Positions 12,012 to 23,945 of a stretch of 64,000 bases of DNA are shown here, one piece after another. The notes beneath the pieces were generated by a model. That model saw only the letters and a program-made list of their open reading frames with translations. It ran no database searches and was not told the origin of the DNA. A program made the position numbers and the translations under genes. Source of the DNA: Roridomyces roridus (Eukaryota > Basidiomycota > Agaricomycetes > Agaricales > Mycenaceae). Where the stretch lies: assembly GCA_029378245.1 (NCBI GenBank), contig JARKIF010000026.1, forward strand, positions 434,001 to 498,000, written 5' to 3'. Position 1 is the first letter of the stretch. Each line of letters opens with the position of its first letter.

Positions 12012-14067
12012 GTCTCAGATATGCGGGCGTGAATGTAACAGCGTGTGTAGCAGCCGTGTTCCCCGAGACGATCGTCAGCCTGGGCAGCGGCGGTGCGCAC
12101 CAGGTTGCTCGTCAGTAGTGCGGCTTTGACGGAATACATGACCGTCGCGAAGTATCGTTGGTATGCGCGGGGAAGGGAATTTATGCTTTGTGTCGCATAC
12201 TAACAATCCGACAGTTTGATGCCAACGGCCACAAGTACCTTGTAACCGAGCTGGAGCTTCTCCAAGTGCGTGCCCACATTTCCATTCTCCCCGCAGGTGA
12301 GTGCATCAAATTCGGCCTGCATCAACGTGACGATGTGGGAACTGAGTGCGGTAAACTCGTTACAGATATGTTGCCACATCTCGGCAACAGTACCGAGCTC
12401 GTCGGTAAGCAGGAGCGTAACGTCCTCGAGACGCTGCGCGAGGTAACTATGGGCTTCATCTCCTCTGTCTTCTAATAAACATTAATCTCGGCTTGACTGG
12501 CAGGCGGCGTGGAGAGAGACAAAGTTCCGGTCAAGTGCTCCCAGAATCCCTTCGATTTGGCGAAGTTTCGGAAACGAGTCTTGAAGATGATCCAATTACG
12601 CAAGACCGGGACGAGACATGTCGTAGAATACAGGAAATAGTAATGATCGAAATTATATGCTGCGCCGCAGCTCTCCTTTCTCACTGTGCCGCAGCCCGGT
12701 ATCCCACAATCCCAATATTTCATGTCTGTGTCCGTGTATGTCCTTTCCGATTTGACTGACGAACAAGTACATAGTCAAATAGACTGGGATGCAAAGAAAG
12801 TCACAAAGTTTCCCAAATCAAACCACAAGTCCCAAAGTTTCACACAAAATAGTGAAACTCCTAAGCTTTCACAGAGCTAAGCAAAGTAACAAAGTAACAA
12901 AGCCTGAAGGTAGTGTGGAGTCTCACAATCCATTCAAGTCAACAAGGGTCCGAGTCGTATCGAGCACGAAAACATACCCACCAGCGCTGTGGATGCTCAG
13001 TCGGCGCAAACTTGCATTCTTACCTTCAAAAATGCGACTTTGCAACAGGGATGAATTGCTGAAAAATCTGGAGGAAGAACGAAGGAGCACGCTACTCGGA
13101 CGGTCAGGTTCAACTCGTATCTCAAGTGAATAGGAATGAACTTGCCAGTGAACAACTCGAGACCACATTCAATGAAATCAAACGGAGCACGTGGGCTTTG
13201 AGGCCAATGCTTCGCATACCAGTACGAGACTACGAGTCCTTCTGTTGGGAAGTTGAACATAGAATAAGCGGCAATCCGGGAAAGCATTAGCGTGGCTGGA
13301 TAGTTTTACCGGTGAGGAAGGGAAGCACAACCGGGAATTGTACAATACACACATGACTATGCTTTCAACCGACGGCAGGAAATGTAAGGGCACATGAATT
13401 CTGTGAATCGCGGGGCATGACACCAGTCACGCACAGCCCAACAGCCCGTGACGCTCATCAGTCCCTTTTCTTTCCTCGCATCAACATCGCATCCGGAACG
13501 GCCACTGGCCAGCTCACTCAATCCACATGCAACGACCGTCGTTGCATGAAAATGTGACAGGAAACCGACTACCTCAAGCTTCGGAACAACTTGTGGGGAG
13601 GAGCAAGTGCTGGACGTGGCATCCCGCAGGTGCGTCGCTGACCTCTACGACACCATGTTCGCCTTCGAAGATACAGTAACAGACACTCACTCACCGTATC
13701 CCTAAACCCACCAGCCCAATTCCCACCACAGAGCAGGTCATTTCCCCCTCCCCTTGACCAGTGCAGGCTGTTTGCTCACGCTCTACAGGTACCCCATTAC
13801 TTTTTTCATTGTGCCCAGCCGCACATTCATGGTGTGTGTTTCTCATTTCTCTCCCTTCCCTCCTCTCCATCCCTCGTCATCTATAAACCGCCGGCAAAAA
13901 ACTCACCCCCTGGGACTCCCGAGCTGTGTCTGTCTTTCTTCTCTGCCGCTCTTATTGATCCCTCGAAACGACGCCAATGCTCCTTCCTCAGATGTATTTG
14001 ACATCCACCCGCTTATTGTCAGCCATGTATCCCATGCACACCCTCTCAGTCACCGCCAAAATTTGTG
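12012..14067. other. no confident gene; carries a dispersed repeat
   Basis: Short frames at 12158-12475 have some protein-like runs but no supported exons. The segment around 13570-13650 resembles 7490-7590 (shared core GCATCCCGCAGGTGCGTC), so it is an old dispersed repeat. Nothing else recognised. Confidence 0.35.
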
Positions 14068-14649
14068 CATTCGACTTAGCCCTTTCCTCGTCATCCCCGA
14101 ATCCTACCCCTCCAGCCGGTCAAGATGAAATTCATAACCAAAGTCTACCACCCAAACATGTCGTCCGTTGGTCCGCAAGTTGTCCGCATCTGGTGCCGTC
14201 GGTCTGGACATCCATCCTCAAAGACGCCTGGTCACCCATCCTTGCCCTCAAATCCACCCTGATCTCTCTTCGACGTCTGTTGTGCTCTTCCGAGCCAAAC
14301 GATCTGCAGAACACCGAGCCTCGAGGTTGCCAAGCACTCTTACACAACCGGCAGGCACAGCTTTGACGAGACGGCGTGGTACCGGACATGGATGTACGCG
14401 CAGCTGCCTGGCGCTGGCGTTGCCAAAGGGGATACTGTTGCTGCGGAATCGAACAGTTTGAGGCGCTGGGTCTCCCCCCAGCTAACGTGGTGCGTCCTTA
14501 TAATTAGCTCCTCGCTTCTCCGTCGCCACTCACCCATCCCGTCTTCCGCTTTTGTAGGTCAACATCCTACAACGGCCAAACTACGACGGCGCCAACGTTG
14601 CACAGGTTACGGGGGTCGCGTCGTCGAGGAGCTCCTCAACGTAAAGTAA
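14068..14649 (+). pseudogene. ubiquitin-conjugating enzyme E2 (Ubc1-type, with UBA tail) pseudogene
   Basis: Pieces of a class II E2 are readable in order but in shifting frames: VIPESYP, MKFITKVYHPN, GAVGLDI, then KDAWSPILALKSTLISL and EPNDLQ, AKHSYTTGRHSFDETA, and a UBA-like tail (EQFEALGLPPANV, then VEELLNVK with stop at 14647-14649). Relative to a normal E2 there is a 1-nt loss before MKFITKV, a 4-nt gain after GLDI and a 7-nt gain before VAKH, with a further frame change in the tail. The catalytic Cys expected after GA(V/I) is Gly here. An intron-like gap (donor GTGCGT, acceptor TTGTAG) remains in the UBA part, so this is a decayed gene copy rather than a retrocopy. Confidence 0.75.
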
Positions 14650-16640
14650 CGAAATGCATGCTGTTTCATGTGCCCCTTGCCTGTATGCTGTCGCTATCGT
14701 TGAATCACTTCTTGCATCTCTGCCGAGGCACATCTCCCCCATCTCCTCCCCGCCTCGAGACACTTATTTCTGCCACAGACTGAAACAAGGCCATGACGAC
14801 GGGAGATGTTATGGGTCAACGATGAGCAATGATCTTTGTTGGTTATATCGCAGCTTGCTTTGGATTCTCCTCAAGTGATTATAGCTGCATTTGTCAATAT
14901 TTCCCCCCACGTATATGTGATTGTTTCTGCAGGTCAATTGTGAATGGGCCGTCCCCTCGGTGTGGTGTCATCTCACCACCTTTAAACCAACTCCAGGCCG
15001 ATGAAGCCTCATGTTTTCGTGCTCGATACAATTTCGCAGGTTGATAGATTCGACTCAACAGCCTACATATCTCGGCAAGCCGCAATGCCTCATGCGAGTA
15101 GCACTGAGTTAGATCGGTTTTGTGACCGACCTTCTGACCAGATGAATATTGAGCACCCGGCCGACGGGCTACGTTCAATTTCACTTACCTCATGCTACAG
15201 CTCACTCGGGAACGGGGACTCATTTTTAACTGACTTGGTTCAGAGCCAAGGAGGGTTACTCATAATGCCTGGCATTCACAAGTTCAGCAGGCTAAATTCT
15301 CCACGTCAAGTCTTCCAGGTCTGCATGATTAATCCATGCATGCATGTCCACTCGTTTGGTAGGTGGTGCCAACTGAATCCCTTCCTGCGACCTCAACGCT
15401 ATTTGTTCAAGTACCGGCAGGCTGATTGGATGTTTGAATCTCCGGGATTTTTGAATTCAACAAGGTCTGTCGTCCGCTTCCTGTTCAAGGATTGATTCCA
15501 AATTTGAGCAGCCCAGTACACATGTGCACCACCAAGCATAATCAGGCTATCTGGTAAGTATGTTTTCGTGTTTGGTTTCGATACAGTCAAAATGAATCGA
15601 ATTCAAAGAGCTACATATGATACACAGTAAGTATTCGACCGAGGCCCACGGTGGTTGAATGCCCCCCACCCTCCGCAACCCATACTCCCCAAAATCTCGG
15701 TTCGATGGGCGGCAAACGCCAACGAGCACTAAGGAAGTCCAAATAATTTATCGGACTCCTGCTCAATGGCATGCTTACCGCAATAAAAGACGGCGAGGCT
15801 AGAACTCTACTTGTCCCATGCATGACAGGCGCTCTCGTGTGGAATGTCTCGGAGGAGGCGGGACGCAGCGCGAGGTGGAAAACGGGTATTAATATATAGA
15901 TGCTTGATGTTAACTTGAGGAGGAGGATGTCGGCTCCAGCGGCGTGGGATGGGGCGGAGAAGCAGGCAAGTGAGTCCCCGTGCAGGCTGTTGCTGAGTTG
16001 ACCATGCGGACTCACCTGGGATGTGATCAATGCCCGGTATGCCTCCGCCACGCCACCCGCCAGTAAATCTGAGTCCCGTCACTGTTGAGCACTAATCGGT
16101 GGGCCGATTGCCGTTCGCGGTCGTTTGACAGAGACGTCACTGGAAGGAATTTGCATCTGCCATTGCTTGAGGGATGGCAGACGACGCAGTTGGTAAAAGC
16201 GCGCCGGAGACAGTGGAACCGAGTTACTGAGACAACGGGGTGGGGTGGACTTGATGTCAGGGAGGTGGGCTAAGGCGGGTGGCAGCGGGTAGTGGGGCAG
16301 GAGCAGCTGTGCAAAAGTAAGTCTCCAACAATGGGCTAGGCAACTGGTACACACCTCTGCATCGTCATTCAATGGAATGCACAAAGACCCAAGGTCAAAA
16401 CGATACAGTATCGCGTAGGTCTGCGGGGCGGTAGATGACGAGTGGCGGGATGTCGGAGGCTATTCAATGTCGGGACGGAGTGACGTCGAGGGAGTCGTTG
16501 GTACTATGGCCATTTAAAGGCCAGAGAAAACAGACTCGGATGGTCAAGGGTAAGCGCTCCAAGCGTTCTCCTTCAGCAGTGGGCCGGGCGGGAGGTCAGA
16601 GAAGTGCAACAGAGGTCGGAGGCGGGGCGATGAGCCTGTT
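14650..16640. other. no gene seen
   Basis: Only short unsupported ORFs on both strands. No repeat or RNA gene recognised. Confidence 0.4.
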
Positions 16641-17812
16641 GGGTGTTTGTAAGAAACCCCAGGTCTCTTGCAAGCCTCTTACAAACAATTCTCGTGACTT
16701 ATAGATCTCTTATCAAAGCTGTGTCTCTTACGTTCTTATGGCTCTTATAATAGCTTATAATCGATTATAGAGCACCACACTTTTTTCCGACAATAAAGGG
16801 CCACATTGGGAACATTATACACCTCCATACCATTTATGCAGGAAAAGAGGTCAATCCATACATAAATGTATCTATATGGGTCCATAAAGCAACTGTAGGC
16901 TTCTCCGGGGCGGCTCCATAGTGATTCATTCTATGGACATAGCGACCTCATAGGGTGCATGTGGTGTTTTGGCCATCTATATAAATGGGGGGAATCAACA
17001 TGTTGAACACTCCATAAATATACATAGAGATCACTCGACTTCTCTGAAGCAGTTGTTCAGAAACTGCATATATAGACCCTATGCCGCCACCCGAGGCTTC
17101 CGGATCACTTGGCATCACCAAGATCAGCCAAGCCTGTACCAGCAATACCATGAGTCATACCGGACCATAGCAGAGAGCAAGTTGGTGGACCAAGCCATGG
17201 CCGACCCTCGCGAAAGCCTCATTGAGGTGTATCAACTTTTAGAGCGAGAAGTCTACCGGATCCTGCGTACTCAGTGAGGGGTCCCAGAGATGTTGGAGAC
17301 ACAAGCCAGGGGGGTTGAGCGGCTTTTTTCGAGAGCAGACATTGCATGTTCCTCCTTTGAGTACTAGATCGACTTCTGACGGTGCTCCTCAGCATCGGCA
17401 GTGTTTTTCTGAGGAGGAGCTCTCTGTACTCGAGCAAAACCTCAACAACTTTGTGGCAGACCTCTGAAACCAAGTTTTTCCGCAGATCCGCCCTCATCCG
17501 ACCGTATTGTGCAGGCACCGGCGGACGTCCACGAATCGACATTGATCCCTCCAACTACCTATATGATCGTCGGGCTTGGCATTGCAAATAGTGGAGAGGA
17601 GTTGGTGGGTCCAAAGATATATTTATGGATGACCAGTGGTTCCTGGGGGTCTATATATGGATATTGATGGAACTCGATCAAAACCGTCCATAAATATACA
17701 TCTATGGACCTCTATGGATCTGTATGTACATCTATGGTCATTTTTGGCTGAATACATATATATATGGACGTTTCGGGGCTTTTCCAACAGTACTTTTACT
17801 TTTGTCCGAGGA
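16641..17812 (+). pseudogene. decayed transposon-like segment with coding relic
   Basis: The segment is rich in TATGGA/TCCATA motifs in both orientations (for example near 16925, 17013, 17610, 17690-17790), including TCCATAAATATACAT twice. In its middle a plus-strand frame reads as a plausible N-terminal region (17090-17276, with ESLIEVYQLLEREVYRIL) and then runs into stops. Further downstream short runs such as LSVLEQNLNNFVADL and GRPRIDIDP continue in changing frames. I infer a dead mobile element with a helical N-terminal protein; the family is not certain. Left part (16641-16800) has palindromic AT-rich motifs such as TAATCGATTATA. Confidence 0.4.
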
Positions 17813-17813
17813 C

Positions 17814-17887
17814 GGCCTTCATAGTATACCCTATACCCCCTCTCCCAGATACCGACAAGGTCTTGGGTTCGACTCCCACGATGGCCA
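17814..17887 (+). tRNA. tRNA-like relic (likely pseudo-tRNA)
   Basis: A 74-nt stretch has a near-complete acceptor stem (GGCCTTC with GATGGCC, one T-T mismatch), discriminator A, a T-arm with GGG-TTCGACT-CCC at the correct position and an A-box-like ATAGTATA. The anticodon stem (around 27-31 and 39-43 of the unit) does not pair, so no anticodon can be named and the gene is probably not functional. It adjoins the TATGGA-rich dead element and could be the head or tail of a SINE. Confidence 0.3.
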
Positions 17888-18249
17888 TCACATTCTTCGT
17901 CTAGCTTTTGGCGCGGCCGCTCATCGCCTCGCTCCCTTTGTTTTCTATTCGAACGTTCGTTCGCCCTTCGCGCTGCATGCGACACTCACTCATCTTTCCA
18001 GCATCCCGCAGGTGGTTCACTCCTACCAGCTGAACGCTCACCCGAAATCGGGGGCAACCTATGTGTATACCGGTGTACATGGCTGTGATCTCCCTCCCCT
18101 TGCACCCTTTTCGCCAATTCAAATTTTAATCGCACCCTTCCCGGGTCCGTCCCCGACATTCGACAGCCTCCACGCGGGTACCAGGGGCGTGATGACGACT
18201 GGCACGAGCTCGGAACCGTGTAAAGAGCGGGCGCGATGGTACGTCGCGT

Positions 18250-19200
18250 AGGCTGATGCCAGCACTGGGAGAGAAACAAACAAAAGGCTTGAGCTTCAAG
18301 CTGAGGGACTAAAGGAAGGCAAAGGAAGGGAACGCACGGCTAGCCACGAGGAACCATGAGAGTACGTTCACGGTCGTGAACATCCCGCACGAGAGACGAT
18401 TTTGGTAGTAACCATCGCATGCGCTGTGGTTTTCGAGCCGAAGGCCGACGATGAATGCTGCGAAAAAAAACTTGAGATTTGATTGAGGGAAAGGAGGTCA
18501 AGCACGTACGGATCCAAGATAGGCCGAGTGCGAGGAGGATGCGAATTTGAACAGTGGTACGGCTGAGGACGTGGCGTTGGTATTGAGCCCCCATGAACAA
18601 TCTGCAACGGCTCACATGTCAGCTGCGAGACTGAATAAATTGAGTGTGGTTGGGACTCGCAACAACCCAAGCGCCGCGAATGTCACGATCAACCAGAGTG
18701 CGACGAAGAGCACCAGAACGCCTTTGCTCGGCGTCAATCAGATGTGTGAGAAGGAAATACAGGGTGAAGGACGCACTTGGTGAGAGGAACCGTCTGGCTG
18801 CAGCCATGTGGACTACGGAGAAGGAGAATAACAGGATCGTGAAGAGGAGTGCACCTGGGCGGGATGTATTTAGACAGGTTGCTCGAAATGCAGATGAAGT
18901 CCAACGCACCAGAGATGCAAATAATCCGAAAGTTCCATGGCTTCCTCCTAGCGCCCACTCCCTCAACGTCGAGGCCATGTGGAGTCTCCAACTCGGAAGA
19001 ACACCGCATACAAAAGTCGTGGTGCTTGTGAGAGGTCGAACTGGAAGAGGATTCGGGAGAGGTAACCGTCAGGCTCGTGTCACTGGTGTCTTCATAGCAT
19101 GGAGGCGCCCCGGTGTCGGCTTTGCTAGCGTTGTCAAGCAGCATTCGAGGGAGATGGGAGATGGGTATCAGCCCGAACCGCTGATGGCGACCGCTGTTAA
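18250..19200 (-). CDS. hypothetical membrane protein, model unresolved
   Basis: Minus-strand exons with membrane-like runs: GALLFTILLFSFSVVHMAA (about 18790-18860), VLVLFVALWLIVTFAALGL (about 18660-18735), and after a GTGAGC...CTCAG intron DIRTTVQIRILLALGLSW (about 18495-18555), which ends at a GTACGT donor. A hydrophilic Ser-rich segment (TSPESSSSSTSHKHHD) precedes them on the same strand. The frames change between segments, so introns must separate them, and I could not settle all junctions or the start. Four short hydrophobic segments would fit a small tetraspan protein; no family is recognised. Confidence 0.35.
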
Positions 19201-19291
19201 ATGCCTGTGAGGGTGGCAGTGCGCGCAGTCGTGATGCGAACATGGCCGTGTACTTCTCCAAGTTCGGAATCTTTTGCAATTGTTTCTAATA

Positions 19292-22174
19292 TTACAGACG
19301 AAGGACAGGATCCTTAATACCTTGCCGCCGAAACGAGTCCGCCAACAGTGCTCGCATATTCCCAACAACGTCCTTGTTCGGTCCGAAAAAGCCATCTGCC
19401 TGGATATCGCCCCTGCATAATCAGTCCGCAGTTAAACCCTGCTCTCACACTGTGCCAAGAAATCATACTCACCAATGAAACGTATGGAACGAATCAACCT
19501 CGTATCCTTCTTCCCACTTTTGTCGCACGTAGCTCGTGTTCAAAGGTGGCTCCGTCTTCCACCAGTGATCCACGAATGCAATGTCCTCGTCGACGGGGAG
19601 GATGAGATGCATTGTCGTCGGGACGACCTGGGAAACATCAGTCAATCAAGATTGAACGACAACAGCGGGGATTTAGTGAAGTCTCACGATTTCGAGAAAA
19701 CATTCCGTCATCAAGAACGTGCCGAGTGTATCGAGAAAGTCGGCACGGAGGTGAGCGGGGAGGTAAACCGTATCCGCCGAGCCTGAAAGAAGACGTCCGG
19801 GCGCGCCAACAAGGCCTTCGAACCGTTGACGCATCCGGTGTGGAAGCCTGTCGTATGCTTGCATGCATACTTGCATACCGACGTGTCTTTCTCCCCACCT
19901 TCCGAGAAGAAAGGATCAGTCAAGATATGTACGAGAAGGGAGAAATGACGGAACGTACCATCCATGCCACCCCGCCCCCCACGCCATGCTCTCTTCCAGA
20001 TACTCCTCGGCCGTACGCTCAGAAATCATCGGCCCCGGCGGGTGCATCGTCTCATCCTGCACTCCCTTCACAGCCGAATTCGGTACATACCTCCGCACAC
20101 TCTCAAACGGTGTATGATACCAAATTCGATCTTGTGGAAACTGCATAAGACGCGGGACGTTGAGGAGGGCGTCGAATGGTGCGATGAGGTACCCCCCGGA
20201 GTAGCAGGGGTGGTCTTTCACTGCGGTGTAGGTCATGTGGTGGGCCTGTGAGTGGCGATTTAGTTGGGAGTGAGGGAGCGAGGGAGGGGAACGAAGGACA
20301 CACCATCCGCCCGCTCAGCTTGATCCACCCCGCGTCGTAATCGTCTCCCGCCATATAGGAATCCAAAACGACGTCGTACGAATGCGCAAATCCACGATCT
20401 TCCCTACTCGCCGGGCCTATGAATAATATCTGGTTGCCAGTGAATCCGATAAAATGAAGGGACGGAGGGAGCGGACACACATTTGGAAAATATGCCGAAT
20501 AAACCTGACGATAGCTATCCAAATTCACATCATACCGGTCATGGCTGAAGAACACCACCAGCAACACGTCGTCGAACGCGTGAAAGTCGGGTCTTTCTTC
20601 GCCAGCGCCGAGGTATGCTGAGGAAGAGGGGAGCGGGTGGCGGATGCATTGTTCGCCCGGGCCCAGCGCAGAGGGAGTCGCTGTAGCGGCAGCTTCGAGC
20701 TGATGTGGCAGGGGCTCTGTGAGTCGGGCGTACGGTGTGCTGGGAGAATGGGAGATGCGATACATGGGGCTGCACGCGAGGATGAGGAGGAATGGTGCGA
20801 GCGTGAGCCCCAGGAATGCGAAGCTACGTCGAGAAAGCTGCGTTGGGACGGCGAGGGTAGGCATATCCTCCCCCTTCTCCGCCCCTTCAAGCAGGTACGT
20901 CGACGCAGCATACACAGCGAGGACCGTCCCTATCCACTGCAGATTCGTGAATCCAATCGTGGACCACAAGATTTTGTGAGTGAGCGCGGGGAGGAGGGAT
21001 GCGCTGACGAGGGAGAGGACGGTGAATGTCAACGGGGAGGAAGTTTCCCGGAGGACTGCGAGCGCAGTAAAGTCGCGAAAGACGTGTAATATGATGACGA
21101 CTATGGATGCGGCGAGGTCGCGGGGGCGGGCGTCCAAGCGCACGGTGGGGGAGTTGGGCTGAGTGATCAGGTATGTGAGGATGTACCCGATGAAACAGGC
21201 CGTGAAGAGGAGGAGGTTCATCGCGTGGACGGAGACGGTGCGCGGCGTCATTTGGTAAACGGTAGAGACAATGACCAGGATGATTGAGGTTGTCCCACAA
21301 AGGAGGAGTAGGAAGGCGTATGTCCCCGCGGTATAATGCGGAGTTTTAGAGGCGTAGTGGATCAGCAGGCTCGCTGCCACCTGGAGATAGAGTCAATTTC
21401 CATTCTGGAGGAGGAGGAAGGAAGACTCGCCTGCAGCAATGCACTCGTCCATTGTCCCCTTGGTATGCTCCGGCCCATGAATATCGAGCTATGCATCCCG
21501 ACGAACAAGATGAGGAGCCCGTCAAAGACGTGTAGCGTGCGTTGGTTGGCGTACAGCCGCCGAATGAGGGTCTGTCCATAACTGTAAGGAAAAGAGATCG
21601 ATCGTGTGGTGGCAGACGCACCAAGTGATGTCGCAAGACAATCAGCGCTGCGACGAGAACCAACATCCCGGAAACGTGTCTCGGCAGCGCGGGGCTGCTT
21701 CGGCGAGGCGCATGCACCGTGAGGTCCCCGAATTCCACGCCTTCATCCTCGTCCAGCGTATGTAACGGGAGTGTCTCTTCGGGGAACCCTTCATGGGGTC
21801 GACTTGCCCCACGCATGACCCTCGATATTCGAGATTCACGGTAGAGCAATCCGATCGCGACAACGGCCTTGGTGAATTCGATGACGATCATAAGAGAGAG
21901 AGGGAGCTCGTGTCGACATGGATGTGCGTCCTCCCTGAACCCCGCTTGTATCAGCCCGAGAGTCGTTTGTGTGCCAACGAAGGACGCCTAACGACGTCTC
22001 TCTGAGCTGATTCCAGGATGTAGTGAACTAGGGACGTACCAGGAGGGGCACAGGGTACCCAATATCCTTGTAGAAGAATAGGAATCGCCGCAGGGAGGAT
22101 TTTTCCAGGGCCATAGATGGGGAGGAGGAAGGGAAGAGTGAAAATACGGGCGAGACCGCCATTTCAAAGCTCAT
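19292..22174 (-). CDS. nucleotide-sugar-transporter-like / glycosyltransferase-like fusion protein
   Basis: Multi-exon gene. The start is an ATG at 22174 (or 22162), with first exon 22040-22174. The N-terminal half is hydrophobic and transporter-like: KAVVAIGLLYRESR, then RTLHVFDGLLILFVGMHSS, GRSIPRGQWTSALLQ, TYAFLLLL and further spans, in the order typical of SLC35 nucleotide-sugar transporters. The C-terminal half is soluble and looks like a glycosyltransferase domain (DDVLLVVFFSHDRYD, FIGPASREDRG, YDVVLDSYM, SGGYLIAPFDAL), ending GIKDPVLRL with TAA at 19292-19294. An alternative 3' splice would end it near 19200. One intron (donor at about 21431) uses GCGAGT...CCAG, a GC-AG pair. Such an arrangement would couple sugar-nucleotide import into the Golgi with transfer, but function is inferred and no catalytic residue is proven. 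Confidence 0.55.
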
Positions 22175-23690
22175 GTACTTAAAAAAGAAGATACACCGCA
22201 GCAGCCCACAGCCTGGTCCGGCACCAAAAACCTGGGAACACAAACACCATTCAAAGTTATGTACTGTATTGAATGTGATACAGTATTCCTCACCGCCCGG
22301 AAATTTCGTGATTTGCCGGTGTTACTTCGATGCCACTGCGTCGTCTGGAAAATGAATGGCTTGAGGAGAGGAAAGAGCTTGTCCTTGGCGAGCGGAGTGG
22401 AAGATAGCAATAACGACCACAGCCTCGTTGTGCTCTAACGGCGTCCCTGGTAGATATTCTGAAAATTTTGATCGACAAGCCTTCCCGCTGCGGTCAGTCA
22501 GGATCCGAAGGTACTTTGTGCGGGTGTTGCTCTTAGTCACTACCCCAGTTTTCGGGTACTTTGAGCCGTCCTGAGAGCCTCAGAACCTTTGCAGCTGCGC
22601 AGGAAGAAGATCTTGAGGCCCAAATTACTGGTTATTAGATCGCAGCAGGCAGGATAACGAAACGCCCGCGGAAATATCAGCGGATACCTCTGCAGCAGAA
22701 GAGGCAGCAGCTGGTACGCACCGGAATTCCGTCGCAAACTGTCTCTCATTGTTACTTACTGTGTCCAAGTGGAGTCAGTAGCTATAGCGGGAGCAGAAAT
22801 ACGGATGAGATACGGACGAGACACGGAAGCTACTGTGCTGCGGTGATCCGATTATACCAGAGACGGTGACCTGCAGTGACGAGTGTGGCGCCTGAGGCCT
22901 GAGGCCGGCAGTGGACGCTGTAGTAAGGCTTAGAGGTAGCACATTGATACGATCAACTCGCCTCTTAGGCAACCTCCGCTGCTCGTCTCTTTTGCTGTTG
23001 ATGAGAAGCTTTCCAACTGCGGGTTGTGTGATTCAGGGTACTTGGAGCCGTCATGGGAGCCTCAGTTTGTAATTGCGTAGGAAAGCCTCAACCCGAGATT
23101 ACTGTTTAGCAGATAGATCGCAGCAGGTAGGATATAACGGAACACCACGTAAAGTATCAAGCGGAAGGCTGGTGAAGCTTGCAGTGGAGAGCGTGTTTTT
23201 TGGAGTCTGGTACACACGGAAGGTACACATGTGCACGGAACAAGACCGGAATCCGTGACAAGTGTAGGCTGCCACTGTCATGGTGTGTGGTAAATTTCAA
23301 TAGCGGGAAGACGATACACGGGAGTTACTGATGCTGCGGTGATCTACTTATAATGCAGCGGAGAGCGTTGCCAGACAGCAGTTCCGATTGCAAGTGGATC
23401 TGGCAGCAGCGGGAGTAGTATTCGGATCGGAGAAGCTATTCATTCCAGGAAGCACGGGTGTAGACCGCAGGATTGGAAGTGACGAAACGAGGGCGGTGCT
23501 TCAGGGCGGGCGTTGACGCGCTGGGACGCGGAGGTAAAGAGAGGAAAGGACAAGGGAGGAATCAGGATGTCGATGAGTCACCATCGGAGGCGCTGTCGCG
23601 GATCGCAATTTGATCCGACCATTCCTTGCACCCCTCCTCAACCTTGCCTCAACCCCTCCTCCTCGAACCTCGCATCCTCCGCTGCCCGCT
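22175..23690. repeat. diverged direct repeat (two ~330-bp copies), no gene
   Basis: About 22545-22880 and 23030-23365 align in order: GGGTACTT-GAGCCGTC, GATCGCAGCAGG, then GTGCTGCGGTGATC-like sequence. The copies lie about 480 bp apart and have diverged by small gaps. No coding sequence is recognised inside, and the unit is probably a decayed element or an old tandem duplication. Confidence 0.55.
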
Positions 23691-23945
23691 GTGGTAGAGA
23701 GATCTGTCGGGGCTTAGTCAGCAGATACGTAGGGTTAGGGTCAGGTCCTCTCGTCGTTAGCTACCACGACATCCTGCTACTGTACTATTTCAACCGTAAG
23801 TTCAGTCACATGTCACAGCCAACCTTTTTTGATGTGTGCAAAAATCACCATAATTCAAAAGAGAATTTTTCGGCCTTCTCGGTCGAAAAATTACATAATT
23901 TTGATGAACTTACGGTTGAAATAGTACAGTATCTGGGGCACTCCA
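23691..23945 (+). repeat. 103-bp repeat, copy 1 (split by a MITE)
   Basis: The segment from TGTGGTAGAGAGATCTGTCG to TATCTGGGGCACTCCA recurs at 26851-26956 with almost no difference (one base, TTAGC versus TTGGC, seen). This copy is interrupted at its TA (23778-23779) by a 150-bp element. The outer part has short inverted ends GTGGTAG and CTACCAC. Function unknown. Confidence 0.8.
23778..23931. mobile_element. 150-bp TA-flanked MITE (Tc1/mariner-like) with perfect TIRs
   Basis: The element (23780-23929) begins CTGTACTATTTCAACCGTAA and ends in its exact reverse complement (about 25 bp perfect inverted repeats). It is flanked by TA on both sides (23778-23779 and 23930-23931). The second copy of the host repeat at 26.9 kb shows the uninterrupted site with a single TA, which proves the boundaries. 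TA duplication and small size fit a Tc1/mariner-type non-autonomous element. Confidence 0.9.

Noticed and set aside
11162..12118. Ser/Pro-rich open frames on + opposite the gag-like ORF
   Set aside because: Antisense shadow of the acidic minus-strand frame; composition follows from the other strand.
16079..16384. 101-codon frame on -
   Set aside because: No motif, no exon partners, and Leu/Pro-rich composition typical of a chance frame.
23731..23742. AGGGTTAGGGT, telomere-like
   Set aside because: Only about one and a half TTAGGG units, and part of the 103-bp repeat that occurs twice; not an interstitial telomere array.
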